Shown here piece after piece: positions 1 through 12,500 of a DNA stretch of 64,000 bases. Made by a program: the position numbers and the translations under genes. Origin of the DNA: Coturnix japonica (lineage: Eukaryota; Chordata; Aves; Galliformes; Phasianidae); assembly GCF_001577835.2 (NCBI RefSeq), contig NC_029520.1:51283457-51347456 (forward strand), written 5' to 3'. The notes beneath the pieces are model-generated. The model made no database searches. It saw nothing but the letters and a program-made list of their open reading frames with translations, and was not told the DNA's origin. The first letter of the stretch is position 1, and every line of letters starts with the position of its first letter.

Positions 1-220
1 GGGACAAGGGAACACGATGAAAGGCACTGAGCAGGCACTCCCTGTTTTTACAGGTTCTAGCAAGTGTCTGCACTTGTGTCTTATATCAGCGGATTTGAAA
101 CCCTGCCTGTCTTTGGCTCTCAAGCAAAGCAATTTCTCCTCTCATCAGCCATTTTTACTGCTTTTGACAATACCACGGAGAGAAAAATAAGTAGTTTTCA
201 ACAATCCTTTAGCTTCTTTT

Positions 221-1148
221 TTTATTATAGTAAGCAAATGTCCTGGGACTATTGATAAAAGTCAAAGTAATGGCCAACTTTTCATCCGATCTGACAATGC
301 AAGTAAACAGAATTGGAAATTCCCCAAGCAGGCAATTGGTATCAGAACAGCACAGCAGAACTGCTCAAGTAACTCCACGGAGTAATTAACTAACATTTGT
401 ATGGAGAACAAGTTCTTGCAGCCATTGCCGGAAGATTGAAGATCTGTCACAAGATGACAGAGTAGTAGCAGCTTAAGCTACTGCTATGTACACTGAAAGT
501 GGCAGCAAGGTTTAGTTCAAGGCAACAAATAGCAACAAAACCCCTTCCATTGGTTCCACTGGGCTTTGGCTCAGGTCCTTCATTCACATGCACATCAAAA
601 CAGCCCCGAACAGTGTCCTGAACAACTTCTAGCTCCTGTCACAGAACAATCTTTGCCTACAAAATAAATATACGTGGGTTTGACTACAAGGAATGTACCT
701 TTCCTTCATTGGTCACGCTCTGTAAAGTGCCAGGTTTCTAAATTATAAGGGATTAAGATGATATATTGCTCTAATACTTTAAATATAATAAATACAGAAT
801 AGGCTGTGTGCGCTTCAACTTCACTTGCAGGTTTTTGTTTGCAAGTAGTTAAAGCTGAATTTAGTGATCAAAATAGCCTGCAGTAGTACTCCATGAAAAA
901 TTAGTAAGAAGCTACAAAAATAATCACATCCTTCAAGTATATCCTACGCACTTCTCCTGTCCACATTGCTCAGAGAAATATAATGTTCCCGTGAGCATAT
1001 GGAGTGAAGACACATAAGGAAGCTGAAAATTGCCTAGCAATGAAAAAGCAAAACTGTACGAGTTAATGCTAGATATCCTCCCATAAACAGTCTGTTCTCT
1101 ACATTTAACGTTGGTGCATACAACCCAATTCTTTTATTTTTGTCTTCA
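221..1148 (-). other. CGRRF1: CGRRF1 3' UTR (candidate extent)
   Basis: Non-coding sequence directly downstream of the CGRRF1 stop codon. A minus-strand AATAAA hexamer lies at 226-221, about 920 nt past the stop, and is the best poly(A) signal candidate I see. Another AATAAA at 1138-1133 is only about 10 nt past the stop and is less likely to be the main one. The end of the transcript is inferred from hexamers alone. Bases 1-220 beyond it show no recognisable gene and should lead toward SAMD4A. Confidence 0.5.
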
Positions 1149-4100
1149 TTAAAAAACTCTTCCAGGATGAACATCTTGCAAGATCTGGGTTGATTCATCT
1201 TCATCTTGCTCCTTTTTATTGCAGAGTGGGAAAGACTCCTGAACAAACTGCCTACACATTGGACACTGCTGAAAATACTTAATGCAGCCATCGCACAAGC
1301 ACGTGTGCCTGCAGGGTAGGAGTACCCAGTTCACTGTGCCGTTCTGGCACACAACGCAGTCTTTAGTGTTTTCTTCATGCAATTCTGGTTCATCTTCAGC
1401 CAGTCCAGCCTTTTCCAGCAAGCTTCTGTCGGTGCTTCTCTCTTCTGGAGAGGTACCACATGAAGGTGGTGTGGTACTGTTTGCAGACATGAAGAGCTGC
1501 TAAAATACACATATACACAAACATTTAGCACAAGTCAACAAATTACCTCCAATACCTGGACATATTCCTTCCATGTAAATTTCCACCATGATAGATTTGG
1601 GTCAAATAGGTCCAGACTCATTCCTCACGTGAGTCAGGACAGTTTCCTGGCCTACAATGATACATATAATTCTGTGCTTCTGAAATACAAAACACTGGCA
1701 AAATAGTAAAGATAAGATGTCAAATCTTACCTTAATCAAATCAGTGTGCATGCGTGAACTTTAACTGAACTGCACTGGCTGTGAGCAGCTCAGGTTTCTG
1801 TTTCTGGCTTATCATGATCTGTGCCTAGAGGGATGCTTTTACCCACTCCCACCGAACATACATCCCAGCAAACCTTCAGAAGTACCTCACTTTACCCAAT
1901 CTGCTCTTTCCCACGTTGAAGTCCTTTATTACTTTCTAGGGTGTTTTATGGGAAGCAAAATTCTTCTGGGCGCGACCTGTTAATAAAGCCAGTGAACTAC
2001 CAGGCAAAGGTGCCCACAGGGAACACACTACATAACTGTATTACAAAGTGCAGCTGCACAGTTGTTTCTGTTTAGTTTAAGCTGTATTTTTTACAATAGT
2101 AACAGGAAAATAAACCTCAAAGGGGATCGACTTGGAAGTTTACCTGGATCAAGTGTATCAGTAAAAGATGGCCAAGACAAACATTTCTTGGGAAGAATTT
2201 ATTTCCAGATGAATGCTGAGTGAGTCAATAGATTTGGCACAATTTCTAGCTAGTTGATATTATACATTACTGTTATTAGCATAATAATAAAGTGGCATAG
2301 AATGGCATCATCAACAGGCACGGGACACAGATAGTCCCAAACACACATAGATAAGGGAAACTGAAAAGGGATGATGAGAACATAGGTTCATCTGATAACA
2401 ACCTGCACTAATCTTTGTACACACATTGTGGTAAAAAGAAATTAAGAAGTTTTTTAAGGCTTCTCCAGGTGGATAGCAAAAGAGGAGAAAGTGGAGCTTT
2501 GAAGACTAGCAAGGAAATAGATGTTGTGTAGAGAAGAAGCGTTCAATAGCCGGTTAATTTATTACTAGTGTTTTAACAAGTGGACAGGACCTAGGCCTCC
2601 AGGACCAGAAACAGCTTCTCTAATAAATCTTGGATATATTTTCAGATATTTCTGTACAGCACAGCAACTTTGGCTGGAACTTCTCAACTAATAAAATAAT
2701 TGTAACTATTACTGCAAAGAACTTGATAAAAGATCATGGACTCCTGAAAGCCCACACAAACTAAGCTTAACACAAGTTTCAGAACATGGCTTACCTTCAG
2801 GTCATGGTATTGGCCTTGAGCTAGAAGTAGATACTGATATAATATTCTGCAGGAAAGTCTGTAGCTCTCGTCAGGAACATGAATTACGGCCACCATTGAA
2901 ATCTACCAAAGAAAAGGTATGTTTAATATCTTTCCTTTTCATGATATGATTCATATAAAATGGTGTGTCATAGAAGGGAAAAATGGGAAGTGGCACAAGA
3001 CAGCACTTTGTCAAGTCTCAGCTTTCTGCCCCAATCCTCCACTGCTCCCTCCTGCAACCAGTTTACAGCAGACTTGCTTTTCTTGCTCTCAGCTGAAAGA
3101 ATTTGGCCCCATACCCAAAAGGCACCCAAACAGAATCACAGAATGACCCGGGTTGGAAGGGACCTCAAGGATCATGTAGTTCCAACCCCCTGCCTGGCAG
3201 GGCCACCAAACATACACCTTTACTAGATCAGGTTGCCCAGGGCCCCGTCCAACCTGGTCTTGAACACCTCCAAGGACGGGGCATCCACAACCTCCCTGGG
3301 CAGCCTGTTCCAGGGCCTAACCACTCTCCTAGTGAAGAACTTCCCCCTGACATCCAACCTAAATCTTCCCTCTTTTAACTTAAAACCATTTCCCCGTGTC
3401 CTGCTATTGTCAGCATGTGCCCTCCTCCTGAAGCTCAGTGCTTATACAGCTGAGGTAGGGCTTACACACTCATGCACATGCCTGAGCCTCACACTTCAAA
3501 ATCCACTAAGTGGCTAATGACATACAGAGCTTAAATATATACATACCTGTGTATGTGTGTTTATAGTAACTGAATCTGCAGTGAGGCTTTTTTCTCTAAT
3601 CACAATGCCTCAAAAAATTTCACAAAGCTTCGTGCTGGCTTAGTTTGAAAGTCATCAGTTTTCCATGAGAATCACAGCTCTGGTGCTTTGATAAGGTTCT
3701 AACAGCTAGCTGTTCTCAGTGCATTTGTATTACACCATCACACCCTAAGCGCTGTTTCAGTGGCAGTGAATGCCCTCAGCTCACTGCTTGTTCACTGAGG
3801 CAACCTTCTGAATAATGAATGGAACCCACTCCAAATGGAACTGTCTCAGCTCTTTAAGGTGAGACAGTGTTTCCTCTATTACCCTACCCTATAGTACAGA
3901 AATCTAGACGGCGATCCTACAACCTAGCATAAACTTTGTGCTGTTTGCTCATAAACTTTCCCTTTGAGTGTACTCTATCTTTTTAGTTGTACACCACAAT
4001 CAAGCTACTCCTCAATCTTCTGTTTAATACACCGTGTCTTCTACAGGTTCAGTTCTGCTGTTCTTCAAATAGTTATTATAACCTTTTTCTACTGTCACAT

Positions 4101-7100
4101 GAATCTTTTGAACCTAGAGGAAAACTGCACACAGGCATGAATCTGGCTGCAAATGCATTCAGGATGAAGTTTAGCCCTTGCTCTTAGTTTTCAAGTCAGC
4201 AATCAGCACAAACATCTCTGCCAGACCTAAAGAAGAAGGTCTTTCTTTGCCAACAGCAATCCAAACCACCGTATCAACAACAGGAGCTCCACCATAGACA
4301 AATATCCCTAAAATATATTCCTGTATTACTTACAATGTCATATATTTCCCTGTCTTCTTCGTCAGCTAATGTCAGCAGTGCTATCAATGGATAGCAACGT
4401 CGAGGCACTGGGCCAAAATCGACAACTTGAGCATCTTCTGGTAGCTGACAATATTTTTCTTCCTTGTCGTTTTTTTTGACGCTTTATTTTGTGTCAAGGA
4501 AAACAATCAGTGTCGCTGCGACAGCAGACAAACGTGACGTCTGCATAAAGGATATTTGTCATCGTATGTGTTCCTAATGACATCGTACCTCATGTTCGCA
4601 GCTCTCCCTGTGCCAGCAGATTAGCATACTTTGTCAAAACAGTGTAAATAAAGGATACAAGTATTGCTGTCGATAGAGATATTCGTCGTATAGAGCATCC
4701 TCTAGTGCCTGAGGAGTGCTTATTCTGAAGCAGTAGACGTGTTTTTGCAATGCTTCGTGGAGTTTTTGAACATTGCAGCCCCAGTAGCACGTAAGAACAC
4801 AGTCTTCCAGACAGTCAGGTGTCAGCGTTACACCCTCTTTTAGAAAGAAGATAAGGACTTCATTAATTCCATTAACTCACCAACGTGCAGGAATCCTAGA
4901 ACTGCTAAGTGCAGGAGACGGGCAGAAAACAACATCAGCATCCCAGATTTTTACCATTTTAATCTAATCTTTAACAATTCAAACTAGGTTTGGTGCTTTA
5001 GGGAGACAACAATGAGAAGGCAGTGGGTGTGAGGAGCTACAAACACTATCTGAGCTAACAGAAGCAGCACGTGCATTACAAAGGGTAAATTTTAACTTCT
5101 GGTGACAGTTTACAAGCACAATGGAAGGCTCAAGAGTATAATCTCTTGACCAAAGTCCATTCCCTCTTCAGGCAATGATAGTAATTGGATCACTGACCTA
5201 CAACACCCACTATGGCCGACATGGATAAGGCCCTCTTGGGATGCACACCGCATTCCCTTTCTAAAAGGCAAGCATCCAGCATAGCAACTTCTACAGTGCT
5301 AACAGCACAAACAGGAACACAACTCTTGAGAAGTCCCACCAAATTCAAGTGCTTAAACCTGCTGGAAAATTCAAGTGACTCGATGACTAATTGCAGGGGT
5401 TTGTTCTGAGTGTGCTCCTTTTTGGTTTGCTTTGTTGTGTTTGTGTTTGTTTCTTTAGGTTTTTAAAGATATGAAGACAAAGAGTGTTCTGCAGCAGCTC
5501 TTTTCACATCCATTGGAAGGCTCTGCATCTGTTTGCATGGAAAACACTTGGCCTTGTTTCATGCTCCCAGTAAGGCAGAAGTACATGAATTTTACTTCCT
5601 ATGTGGGTGATCTCAAGGATTTTAGGGACTACTTGATCCTCACAGATACTTCAGCTTCCACTGAAGCACACATACACATTTTGTTTTATAATCTAGTGCA
5701 GTTCCAAACAACAGGGGAGAAGAAATTTGACTTTCAATCAGACTGTGTATATTCTATATGGAATTCTACTTAAAGCTTACAAAAAATGCTGACAGTAATT
5801 GGTAAACTGCAAGGGGATTTTTTTATTATTTTAAATACCTGTTACAGCAGGAAGAGGTTCATTAATAAGAATTAAACTGTTCTTAAATAGCCAAATATTT
5901 TGCTTTAAACACAACCTATTTATGAATGGTGAAAAAAAAATGACTATTCCTTCTGCAGTGATTTCTGAGAAAGTCCTGATAAGTGACAAGAGCATGAAAT
6001 AGGAAGCACTATGTTTAGAAACACACACGGACTAAAATGAAGCATATTAGAAACCTACTGACTTGTTACCGAAGCTGTGTCAGGATGAGAGATTTCTAAA
6101 CCAAAAGGATTCTTCACTTGTCTCATCCGCTTCTTCAATACTCTCGTGCTGGATTCTGTTTCTTCTGAGTTTCTGAGAATAACAGGGACACCCAAACCGA
6201 ACCTGAGACATAGAATAGAAGATGAGCACGTTATGCACTGCTGTTGGCATGTCTGAGTTCCAGCTCTAAATAGCTTGCAGCACAACAAATAGATCCAGTG
6301 TGGCTTTGCATAATACCTGTTAGGACGCTCGCATAGCACAGCCTGCCAATTCAGCTCCAGCTTTTTGTGGCAAGAGTCTTCAGTGTTAAAAGAAATAAAC
6401 AAATGGAGGATAGTTCGTATTTCCAGTGAGTGAAATTAGTGAGGATAGTCAATGCCCTCTAGTGGTAAAGGGCTAACCAAGGCTTTCTCACCATTGACAA
6501 TCCGCACATCAAGTCACTGGACAAAAAAGCCATTGCTCACTGAGATGGAACAGATTGAAGGGGCTGGGTGCTCTGCAGGAAGACCTGAGAGTGAATCATT
6601 CAGCCCTACTGAATGCTGAGCTGTAACTGCAGCCAGTGAGATGCTTCAGACATCAAGATCCTGATTTTGCATTTTATCCTCGATCGCAACAAAATGCCAC
6701 ATCTAAATCAGAGTCTTACAGTCTTACAACCTCTGCAATGAGCCAGAAACCAAATGTAAAACAGCCAGGACTGAACCACAGGTGCAACTCTAAGAGCTCT
6801 CCAAAGGTGAAACCAGCACGCAAGCCCAAGCTACAGCTTGACTCTAAAAGGACAAATTCTGAACCTTTGCTTCATCTACTTAAACATCCCATAGATGGAA
6901 ATAAAAACCAAAGAAAATGACAAGAAATACCTCAGGATTGTTTCTGATGTCATCTTACAAAACCTCAAGGCTTTCACATCGCCCAGGGCTCTTAAGGAAC
7001 TGCCACAGAAGATCAGGATCTACAAAACGAGCTCCACAGAACACCTCCTTTAGGCTAAAAATAATTCAGCGTGAAGGTGACAGCAATAACTGTCAGTAAG

Positions 7101-9133
7101 CAAAGGGTAATTAGAGAAGCCACCCTGGATACACAGTCAGAAGTCTGATGGGATCTTTGTAACTGCATTAATCCAGCACTGCCTCATTACTAAGGTGACA
7201 GGGAGAGCCTGTGGGGGGTCCTTTGCTAATATATTTGAGAACACGGTTATTAATTAGCTCAGGCTGCATTGTCACCATTTACGGCTCTTGCTGCCATTGC
7301 TGTCTGTTTAATGGCCTCATATTTTGCTTTATGAAGACACTGGCTGGAAACTTCTGAACAGCACCAAGTGTCAGCCCTTCCCTGCACCAACCATTCCCAT
7401 GTTGTACTCTGGAACAGCAGCTGTTACAGTAAGGTGGGTCTTGTATCAGGAACTGCAGCTGAAAAAGGCACTACCAACTTCCATCCATCTGAATAATGGC
7501 TGCATGTACAACACAGCTCTGAGCCAAACCATTCTGTGCCTTCACTGCTCCTTTCTTCCTGGCTTCAAAATCTTTATTTGACACATAGGAGTCTAAAAAG
7601 CGAGAAAACAGAGCTTTTACTGACACTGAGCTCCTGCAAAGTGCCTGTTAATTCATGTTGGAGTTGCCCTTTGTGAGATCAATGGAAAAACATCAGTCAG
7701 AAATGATTTTCAAGTTGAGGAAACTAAATTCACAAAGCCACCCTCCATAGCAACAACCTGCTCCTGGCAGTCCAATGTATCTCTGCCTTTAGCACTTCAT
7801 GCCTTGCCTCCCTCAGTATCACAGCTAATGTCCAATTATCCAATGAATCCTGCCAGCTTCACATCTTACTCATAAAGAAACCAGGTGCAGCAGCTGCTTC
7901 ACTTCTTCAGCATCTAAGACTCAGTGGAGCTGATCCCTCCAGTAACATATAAACGTGCCTCCTGTTTTATACCAGCTGGCTGATTCCAAACCCTGTTCAT
8001 TGGAAACTTTCAAATCCTCTGGTCGAAAGCAATGGGATAATCAGCATGAAAAGCAGCCACGGGGAGAAATAAAGAAGGCTCCAGTGTGGTTTTAGCAGCA
8101 GCTGAAGGCAAAAGGCTCACTCTGCTCAGCTACAAGATCATAGAATCACACAGAATCACAGAATGACCCGGGTTGGAAGGGACCTCAAGGATCATGTAGT
8201 TCCAACCCTCCTGCTTAGCAGGTCCACCTGCTTGACAAGGCTTCTGTCAGTTTTAAGGCAGCATTCAGCATATGAAGGATGAAAAAAGCTTTTATGATTT
8301 TACCTACCACCAGCCCAGGTTGATAGTTGACAACTAATTGCTTTAGAACCATACTAGGCAGGTATTTCCAGTGGTTTTGTTGCTGATTTTTGAAGCTGAT
8401 TTCTTCAATGGAAGAGGTGCTGAGCTCCCCATACTACAAGCATCCATCTCCAGTTAGGAGGCAACTCACAGGCCCAAATACAGCCAAACTACATCCCACT
8501 TTAGTCTCTGTGCCCATCTAATGGGCTGGCTGTACCCCGCTTCTTGTCCAGTAACTTATTCTCTACATAGGGCCACTGTCCAGGGCTGCCTGTAAGAAAC
8601 CACGATGCTTTTCAAATCAAAACACGGCTTTGCAAATTAAACCATCAGTATTCCGAAGCAGTTGGTGCTTTTCAGGCTGGCTGCCACCATCACGTGTGTG
8701 TTTATAAAACAGGCTGTTGGTTGATGCTGGAAATGATAGGGTAGGCAAGATGTCATTATGGCAATACACCAGCTAGTATGGATTCATACGATACCACACG
8801 CACTTATAGCATCCTGTGTAGCTTTCATGACTTAGGGGGTTCAAGAAGCACTAAGGCAGAGCTGTAGCTGCAGACACATTGAACTCGCTGGGAGGTTCTT
8901 GGATCCTTCAGTGCTATAACAAAGTTCACACAGAGGAGCAGGCCCCGCTGCCCCCCCCCATTACCTCAGCCCAGGCCCACCGCCCCACACCGCCCCCCAA
9001 GGGCAGGAGCAGCCCCAGGCCGCACTCACCAGCCCAGCACCAGGCCGCTGGTGACGAGGAAACAGACGAACACCACCGTGATGTAGAAAAGAGGCGAATA
9101 TTCGTAGAGAGTGACGAGAAACACAGCGGCCAT
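1149..9133 (-). CDS. CGRRF1: Cell growth regulator with RING finger domain 1 (six exons)
   Basis: Minus-strand exons 9133-9030, 6202-6063, 4836-4659, 4481-4334, 2902-2795 and 1499-1149 total 1029 nt, giving 342 residues plus TAA. All introns are GT-AG and phases close. The start ATG opens [16 protein letters not shown], which matches the human N-terminus. Residues about 13-36 form one hydrophobic membrane segment. The C-terminus carries a C3HC4 RING with ligands C274, C277, C289, H291, C295, C298, C305 and C308 ([25 protein letters not shown]). Human CGRRF1 has 332 residues; this protein runs about ten longer, with a different tail after KKEQDEDES. The family is known as a p53-responsive growth suppressor (rat CGR19) and a membrane RING ubiquitin-ligase-like protein. 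The gene is divergent from GMFB and shares its promoter. Identification is secure; exact transcript ends are not. Confidence 0.96.
1500..2794 (-). other. CGRRF1: CGRRF1 intron 5
   Basis: GT-AG intron of 1295 bp between the DLK codons and the QLFMSAN exon. The donor after CTGAAG is GTAAGC and the acceptor is TTTTAG. I see no CR1 copy, RNA gene or other element in it. Confidence 0.85.
2903..4333 (-). other. CGRRF1: CGRRF1 intron 4, containing a CR1
   Basis: GT-AG intron of 1431 bp. The donor GTAAGT follows the EIYDI codons and the acceptor TTTGGTAG precedes [10 protein letters not shown]. It contains one CR1 fragment (about 3131-3437); the rest is unremarkable. Confidence 0.85.
3131..3437 (-). 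repeat. CR1 LINE 3' fragment
   Basis: The sequence begins with the inverted CR1 terminus (CAGAATCACAGAATGACC) and continues through the usual CR1 3' region (ggttggaagggacctcaagg and the following blocks). It is the reverse complement of a 5'-truncated element of about 305 bp. It sits in CGRRF1 intron 4. Confidence 0.93.
4837..6062 (-). other. CGRRF1: CGRRF1 intron 2
   Basis: GT-AG intron of 1226 bp. The donor A|GTCAGT follows the ASVT codons and the acceptor AAAAG precedes the [11 protein letters not shown] codons, so the split codon reads Lys. This junction was picked because it gives an ungapped fit to human ASITTGITLTTD; an alternative donor GTAGGT one codon on does not keep frame. Intron 3 (4482-4658, 177 bp) is the shortest of the gene. 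No other element is seen. Confidence 0.8.
6453..6465 (-). promoter_or_regulatory. CTCF-like motif
   Basis: The plus strand reads TGCCCTCTAGTGG, whose reverse complement CCACTAGAGGGCA fits the CTCF core CCASYAGRKGGCR without mismatch. It lies in CGRRF1 intron 1. Occupancy is inferred from the motif only. Confidence 0.5.
8142..8234 (-). repeat. Short CR1 LINE 3' fragment
   Basis: Inverted CR1 terminus with a repeated end unit (atagaatcacacagaatcacagaatgacc), followed by about 65 bp of CR1 3' region. It is strongly 5'-truncated and sits in CGRRF1 intron 1. Confidence 0.9.
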
Positions 9134-9596
9134 AGAGACGGCCGGCACACAGCCGAGACCAGCCGAGCCGAGAAGAGCCGAGCCCACCCGAGTCCACCCG
9201 AGCCGCTCGGCTCTCCACACCAGTTGCTACACAGGGCGCATGAGCAAAACGCGTGCGCATGCGCAGCGGCAGAGCGGAGCCATTGCCTCCAGCTTAGTGC
9301 CCTCTGCTGCCATGACAACGCGCGGTGAGCGGGGCCTCGGCGTCATGGCGGCGAATGGGAGTCACGTGACTTCCCCTCCCCTTTCCCTCTCCCGCCGGTT
9401 TTGAACCTCTTCGCTTCCCGTAGGCGGCTGCGGGTTCCCGCCCAACAGCGGCGACGACGCTGATTGGCTGAAAGAGAGAAGCGGGGAGGGAGGGAGACGG
9501 GGTGTCGTTGGCGCATGCGCAGTGCGAGTGGCTGCTCAGTGAGGGGGCGGCGGGGCGGCGGCGCGGACGGGAGTGGGGTTGGCGGGGGAGCTCAAG
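9134..9596. promoter_or_regulatory. Bidirectional CpG-island promoter of CGRRF1 and GMFB
   Basis: Only 463 bp separate the two start codons, which face away from each other, and the stretch is very GC- and CpG-rich. Visible sites are two NRF1-type palindromes GCGCATGCGC (9255-9264 and 9511-9520), a perfect E-box/CLEAR-type palindrome GTCACGTGAC (9361-9370) and an inverted CCAAT box (ATTGG, 9463-9467). No TATA box is evident. The CpG-rich zone spans roughly 8940-9850. Start sites cannot be placed from sequence alone. Confidence 0.88.
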
Positions 9597-12500
9597 ATGG
9601 TGAGAGGAGATCGTGATGTGTGATGGGGGATGGACGGGATGGATGGGATGGGGCTGTGAGTGCAGCGGGGTCGGGCTCAGGCTCAGCCTTAGTGGGAGAA
9701 ACGGTCCCTTATGAGAGTGCGGCTTCGGCTGTGAGGAGAGAGCGGGGCTTGTGGGGTGAGGGGAGCGGGGAGAGCTTGGAAGCTGAGGGGAAATAAGCGC
9801 GGATCCAGGCGGGGCGAGCATTGCGTGTGGCAGGGCGGGCAACATGCTGCCATCAGCGCCGCTTCCTTCCCCATGGGCTGCACGGTGACTCATAGGGCAG
9901 CTGGGTGCTGCTGAACGCTCCTCGTTCCCCAGTGCTGCTCCCGTTGCTTTAAATGCTTCAGTTCTTTCACTCGTGTTGCTGTATTACATCCATATAGTCG
10001 CGTTATCAAGCCTTGAAGGGGCACCTCTTTCCTTCTAATGGCTGTATTATGTGGAAATAAACCCTTGATAGCAATGAAGGAGGATAATCTTGCTTCGAGG
10101 GTGCAGCGTAACATGTTGATGGTTAAATGTTGGCCTTGAGGAGGGGTAGGAGAGCAGATAAGCGTGTTTTTGTCCTTAAAACCAGCTTTCATCCGTATTT
10201 TCCTAGTTTATATGTATGCTTTGAAACTTCTGATAGGCATTTCCACTGCAGTTCCGCTTCCTAAGAGCTTATGGGCACGTATCCTTGATATGGGGTATCT
10301 CTTCTATTAAAGATGTCTCTGCTGTTTTCCCCTCTGCAGAGTGAATCTCTGGTGGTTTGTGATGTTGCTGAAGACCTGGTGGAGAAGCTGCGAAAATTCC
10401 GCTTCCGTAAAGAAACCAACAACGCTGCCATTATAAGTAAGTTTAAAATGGGGCTGGTGAGAATCCCACTGTCTTGTGGGGTCCTTTCTTTCTCCTTACA
10501 TAGTTTTGTTGCTGTAACAGGTTGGTGTGATCTAAAAGACCCGTCCTTGGAGGTGTTCAAGGCCAGGTTGGACGGGGCCCTGGGCAACCTGATCTAGTAA
10601 AGGTGTATGTTTGGTGGCCCTGCCAGGCAGGGGGTTGGAACTACATGATCCTTGAGGTCCCTTCCAACCCGGGTCATTCTGTGATTCGGTGAAAAGACCA
10701 AGTCTGCCATGAACTTGGCTACTTCCTGTTCTGCCTCTCTGCTGTTAGCAGTAGAGAAATACGGTTTTAATGGCACAAGGCTTGACTTCATGTGCCCTTT
10801 GTAGAGCTTTTTGTTGTGGCTCAGAGTTCATGGCTGGTTTTAAAACGATAGTGAAACCAATTCATGGCACAATCACTGCGGATCTGTACATTTTATGGCT
10901 TTTATACATTGATATCTTAACCCTTTGGAGTCTGAAAAAGACACGTTGCTATGAGCAGCCTCTGTGTCATTTCTGACTTCAGGGACTTTGTGGGACTATG
11001 TGGTCTGAAGAAAGAGTGGAAGTTTAAGAAATGTCCTTGGGAGGTGGGGTTAAAAAGCTTTGTGCGTGTGTTGTGTAAATCAGCTGGGACCTGACCTGTG
11101 TTTTGTTTTGATTTCTAGTGAAAATCGACAAGGATAAGCAGTTGGTGGTACTGGATGAGGAGCATGAGGTTTGTTAAATGCATTGTAAATAAGAGTATCT
11201 TCAGCCTGCAATGTATTGTTGTCTCTAAGGTACTGCCTTAGTTTCAAATTGTCATCAAACTCTTCATCTAATTTGGGTCGTGAGCTTATTTGAATGCATG
11301 GACACTCTGCATGTAAAGCACAGCGCTATTAATAGTGGGGCTATGCACAAGCAATTGAGGCAACTAATTAATTGCACAAAAGAGAAGTTAATTTAAAGCC
11401 CTTATGATCCAACTCTGTATGTAAAAGGCACCTGCTGGCTTCTCAAAGAGTTCTTTGCAGCATTACCATGTAGATCTGCATATGGATCTCTGAACTCATC
11501 TGCTGTCAATTAGAAGCTGGGATTGCTAGTCCTTTGCAGCTCCTACATTTGGTAGATGGCCACCCTGTAGTATTTCTTAATGGTACACAGGGTAGAATTA
11601 AATCCTTCCAAGGGATTTGAGCCTTACTCTTGGCTCTTATACCCTACAATGTAGCAGCTAAGGTAATGGTTGAGTGGAATGGGGGCTCTTTGCTTGTTCA
11701 AGGAGCAGTTTCTTAAGAGCACCTTGTATGTAGCTGATTTTTAACAGATACTTATTTGGATGTGCTTGTACTTCTGTTTAGTGCTGGCTTTAGGAAAGCA
11801 CTGTAGCTGCCAGCTTATCCAACTAGAGCCAAGATGTTTTCGAAACTCATTATGCCTAAACTAGGGATGATTATTCACGTTAATGTTTACTTAATGGTTA
11901 GGTGTAGAAATCTATTAGCAGATGAGCTTTCTTGAACTGTTCTAGAGAGTTATCAGTTAAACTGAAGATGTGGGTCTAACTTGCAGCTGTTTTACCATCC
12001 CACTATTCTGCTTTAGCCTTCAAGTATACCTTCAAGTGCAAGTTCATTCGTTGAAGTATTGCTTGTGTTTAATGTTACCAGGGTATTTCTCCAGATGAGC
12101 TAAAAGATGAGCTGCCTGAGAGACAACCTCGATATCCTTCCTGTGCTGCTGGCATTTTGTCTTAGTCACTCCTGGAAGCTGTTCAGATGTTTCAAGTTGA
12201 ACTTCACCTTTTTAGGCTAATGCCTGTAATGAGACTTCAGTAATACTTGATCTGTGAGGCATCTTAGGGATCAGTTCTCGTGATGCACTGAATGATTGTC
12301 CCAGTTCTTCACGTCTTAAAACAGCAGCTGATATGGTTAGGCCTTTCCCGAGGCTTTATTTCCTTTTAAGCTATACACTGTAACATTTAGGGAAGTGCTG
12401 TTAAGAAGCAAGTAACATGCATGTTACTGCTTGTAAGTACAGAAAGCTGCCTGTGTAACTTGGGATCTGTTTTGGTGCTTTCCTAGTCTGTTCCCCTTAC

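Larger units (their letters stand above)
6203..9029 (-). other. CGRRF1: CGRRF1 intron 1
   Basis: First intron, 2827 bp, with donor GTGAGT just after the LVLGW codons and acceptor CTCAG. It holds a strong CTCF-like motif (6453-6465) and one short CR1 (8142-8234). The G-rich CpG region of the shared promoter reaches into its 5' part. Confidence 0.85.

Noticed and set aside
6061-6075. Alternative CGRRF1 exon 2 donors GTAGGT and GTAACA
   Set aside because: GTAGGT breaks the frame with exon 3. GTAACA keeps frame but loses three residues present in human; the GTCAGT donor fits without a gap.
9294-9893. 199-codon minus-strand frame over the GMFB promoter and first intron
   Set aside because: Pro/Ser/His-rich product of CpG-island composition; no homology, and it overlaps the shared promoter.
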